A DNA stretch of 64,000 nucleotides from Chryseobacterium indologenes (GTDB lineage Bacteria; Bacteroidota; Bacteroidia; Flavobacteriales; Weeksellaceae). Both the position numbers and the translations under genes were made by a program. Of the stretch, positions 62,105-64,000 are shown in pieces (position 1 is the stretch's first letter; each line of letters opens with the position of its first letter). The DNA lies in NCBI GenBank assembly GCA_002439165.1, contig DJTE01000020.1, positions 1 through 64,000 of the forward strand, given 5' to 3'. Under the pieces are notes generated by a model. That model saw only the letters and a program-made list of their open reading frames with translations. It was not told where the DNA came from and made no database searches.

Positions 62105-64000
62105 ATGAGTATTTCAGATTTAAGTATAAAAAAACCTGTATTGGCAGGCGTATTCTCCCTGCTGATCGTTATCCTCGGCATTGTAGGATGGAAGCAGCTC
62201 GGTATCAGGGAATTTCCGCTTACCGAACCGCCGGTGATCTCCGTCATTACCTTTTATCCCGGGGCAAGTCCCGATGTTATCGCATCCAAGCTTACCCGGC
62301 CGATGGAAGAATCCATTGCAGAGGCAAGCGGTATCCGTACCATATCTTCCGAGTCCAGGGAGCAGGTGAGCGTTATTTCAGTAGAATTTAACAGGGATAT
62401 AGACCTGGAAGATGCCCTGAACGATGTAAGGGATAAAGTTTCCAAATCCAGGAAACAGCTTCCTGCCGATGTAGATCCGCCTATTGTTCAAAAAGCCACA
62501 TCGCCTGATAACCTTGTAGCCTTTCTGGAAGTAGAAAGCGATACCAAAGATATAAAAGAGGTAAGTCACCTCGCTTCAACCACTATCAAAGACAGGATGC
62601 AGTCCATCCCGGGAATCAACAATGTAGCCATCGTAGGTGAACATAAATATGCGATGCGCCTGCGTTTTGACCCTGTGAAGCTGGCTGCCTACAACCTTAC
62701 CCCGGAAGATATCCGCAGAGCATTGCTACGGGAGAATATAGACCTTCCCTCAGGCAGACTGGAGGGTAACCAGACCGAACTGAGTATCCGCACACTTGGA
62801 AGACTGACCACCGCCGAAGATTTTGAGCAGATGCTCATCAAGCAGGTAGGTAATACCGTTATTTATTTAAAAGATATAGGCTCGGCAGAGCTGGGCGAAG
62901 AAAACGAGCGTACTGCCATCATCAACGAAACCGGGAACATCAACCGTGTAGGTATAGGAGTTGCCGTGCAGATACAGCGGGGTGCCAACGCTATACAGGT
63001 GGTAGATGAATTTTACAAACGGCTGGATCAGCTTCGTAAGGAGATTCCCTCAGATTACCGTCTTATTGTCGGGTTTGACTTTACCAAATCCGTAAGAGAA
63101 TCCATTAAGGAAGTAGAAGAAACCCTGTTTATTGCCTTTGGGCTTGTGGTGCTCATCATCTTCCTGTTCCTGCGTGACTGGCGTTCTACCATTATTCCGG
63201 TAATAGCAATTCCGGTGTCTATACTTTCGGCATTCTTCATTATGTATGTCGCCGGGTTTTCCATCAATGTGCTTACCCTTTTAGGACTGGTGCTTGCCAT
63301 AGGCCTGGTGGTAGACGATGCCATTGTGGTACTCGAAAATATTTATAAAAAAATAGAAGAAGGGATGTCTCCTATACAGGCAGCTTTCAAAGGATCCAGA
63401 GAAATCTACTTTGCCGTTATTTCTACCACTATTACACTGGCGGCGGTATTTCTGCCTATTGTATTTATGGGAGGAATCAGCGGTCAGCTTTTCCTTGAAT
63501 TTGCCATTGTGGTATCCGGTTCCGTACTGGTATCTGCCTTTGTAGCCCTGACGCTCACCCCGATGCTGAGTGCCTATTTCCTTAAAAAGAAAGAAAAGCC
63601 GAATTGGTTTTATCGGGTTACAGAACCTTTTTTTGTATGGCTTAATAATGGTTATTTTAAAATTCTGAAGGCCTTTATGAAAGTAAGATGGATGGCTTGG
63701 GTATTCCTGGCAGGAACTACTTTGCTCATCTATTTTGTAGGCAAAAGCCTGCCTTCCGAGCTGGCACCTGTTGAAGACCGTTCCAATCTGAGCCTTATTG
63801 CCATTGCGCCGGAGGGAGTCTCCTTTGAGTATATGAAAAAAAATATGATCGAAGTCGGTAAATACGTCAACGATAATACAGACGGCCTTTATCAGACCTA
63901 TTCTATGGTAGCCATTTCTTTTATCCCTGCTCCGGCCCCTGTAAATGTTGCCGCGCAGAGTATCTACCTCAAAGAACCTAAAGAAAGAAAAGCTTCTATC
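62105..64000 (+). CDS. RND-family efflux permease, HAE1 type, 3' end beyond the window
   Basis: 632 codons are present from ATG 62105 and the frame is open at the edge; a full protein would be about 1,030-1,060 residues. Hallmarks are IKKPVLAGVFSLLIVILGIV (TM1), FPLTEPPVISVITFYPGASP, and the TM4 motif GLVLAIGLVVDDAIVVLENI. The Asp-Asp pair in TM4 is typical of multidrug (HAE1) pumps, while heavy-metal (HME) pumps have a different pattern there. It uses proton flux to expel drugs or similar compounds with the adaptor upstream. Confidence 0.93.
   Translation, partial: MSISDLSIKKPVLAGVFSLLIVILGIVGWKQLGIREFPLTEPPVISVITFYPGASPDVIASKLTRPMEESIAEASGIRTISSESREQVSVISVEFNRDIDLEDALNDVRDKVSKSRKQLPADVDPPIVQKATSPDNLVAFLEVESDTKDIKEVSHLASTTIKDRMQSIPGINNVAIVGEHKYAMRLRFDPVKLAAYNLTPEDIRRALLRENIDLPSGRLEGNQTELSIRTLGRLTTAEDFEQMLIKQVGNTVIYLKDIGSAELGEENERTAIINETGNINRVGIGVAVQIQRGANAIQVVDEFYKRLDQLRKEIPSDYRLIVGFDFTKSVRESIKEVEETLFIAFGLVVLIIFLFLRDWRSTIIPVIAIPVSILSAFFIMYVAGFSINVLTLLGLVLAIGLVVDDAIVVLENIYKKIEEGMSPIQAAFKGSREIYFAVISTTITLAAVFLPIVFMGGISGQLFLEFAIVVSGSVLVSAFVALTLTPMLSAYFLKKKEKPNWFYRVTEPFFVWLNNGYFKILKAFMKVRWMAWVFLAGTTLLIYFVGKSLPSELAPVEDRSNLSLIAIAPEGVSFEYMKKNMIEVGKYVNDNTDGLYQTYSMVAISFIPAPAPVNVAAQSIYLKEPKERKASI

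Noticed and set aside
1..64000. tRNA, rRNA, CRISPR arrays, insertion sequences, known riboswitches
   Set aside because: Intergenic regions were read for cloverleafs, regularly spaced repeats, transposase frames and riboswitch cores; none was convincing.

Overview
The window looks like chromosomal DNA of a Bacteroidota bacterium of the Flavobacteriales, most likely Chryseobacterium or a close relative. The signs are four-gene and multi-gene SusC/SusD outer-membrane uptake loci, exported proteins opening with VGINT/VGIGT-type motifs, start codons without Shine-Dalgarno sequences, and promoters with a TAnnTTTG -7 box. No tRNA, rRNA, CRISPR array, transposase or phage gene was seen. The genus is inferred from these features, not from a search.

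Layout. 1-5970: SusC/SusD locus 1 (SusC lacking only its first codons at the window edge), with a surface lipoprotein and an exported protein. 6530-11032: paralogous SusC/SusD locus 2. 11147-16036: AraC-type regulator divergent from an aldehyde dehydrogenase, zinc alcohol dehydrogenase and DUF779 protein, i.e. an alcohol/aldehyde oxidation module. 16063-19464: DAACS symporter, CbpA/CbpM co-chaperone pair, small membrane protein. 19546-25234: CBS-type PLP enzyme, LolC/FtsX-like permease back to back with a NamZ-type muramidase, and a thioredoxin/DUF3575 operon. 25534-28497: membrane-anchored AraC regulator, lipoprotein hydrolase and barrel protein.

28626-38506 is the most coherent unit: a LytS-type sensor kinase, a large metzincin-like protease, a SusC/SusD pair with the N-terminal regulatory domain, and a LytTR response regulator. 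A near-perfect 15-bp direct repeat with a 21-bp period lies just upstream of the protease promoter, the geometry expected for a LytTR-family operator. I read this as a self-regulated protein-degradation and peptide-import locus.

38675-42062 holds an exported protein followed by small acidic proteins, one SUKH/SMI1-like, ending in a frameshifted gene; it resembles an orphan immunity cluster. 42190-49117 holds a DUF6624/TPR protein, an AraC regulator, an S41 peptidase, an alpha/beta hydrolase and a DUF2268-like protease. 49447-64000 is a metal and efflux region: two paralogous fusions of an HMA-like metal-binding domain to an AraC DNA-binding domain, a copper P1B-ATPase, a CDF exporter, and an RND pump (adaptor plus partial HAE1-type permease). 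Between them lie class I FBP aldolase, a Crp/Fnr regulator, two VGINT/VGIGT exported proteins sharing a duplicated upstream block, and an EreA/ChaN-like protein.

Intergenic DNA carries several repeat families: a roughly 180-bp element (three copies), a GC-rich two-hairpin element at 13809-13940, and purine-rich GGAAG-type low-complexity tracts.
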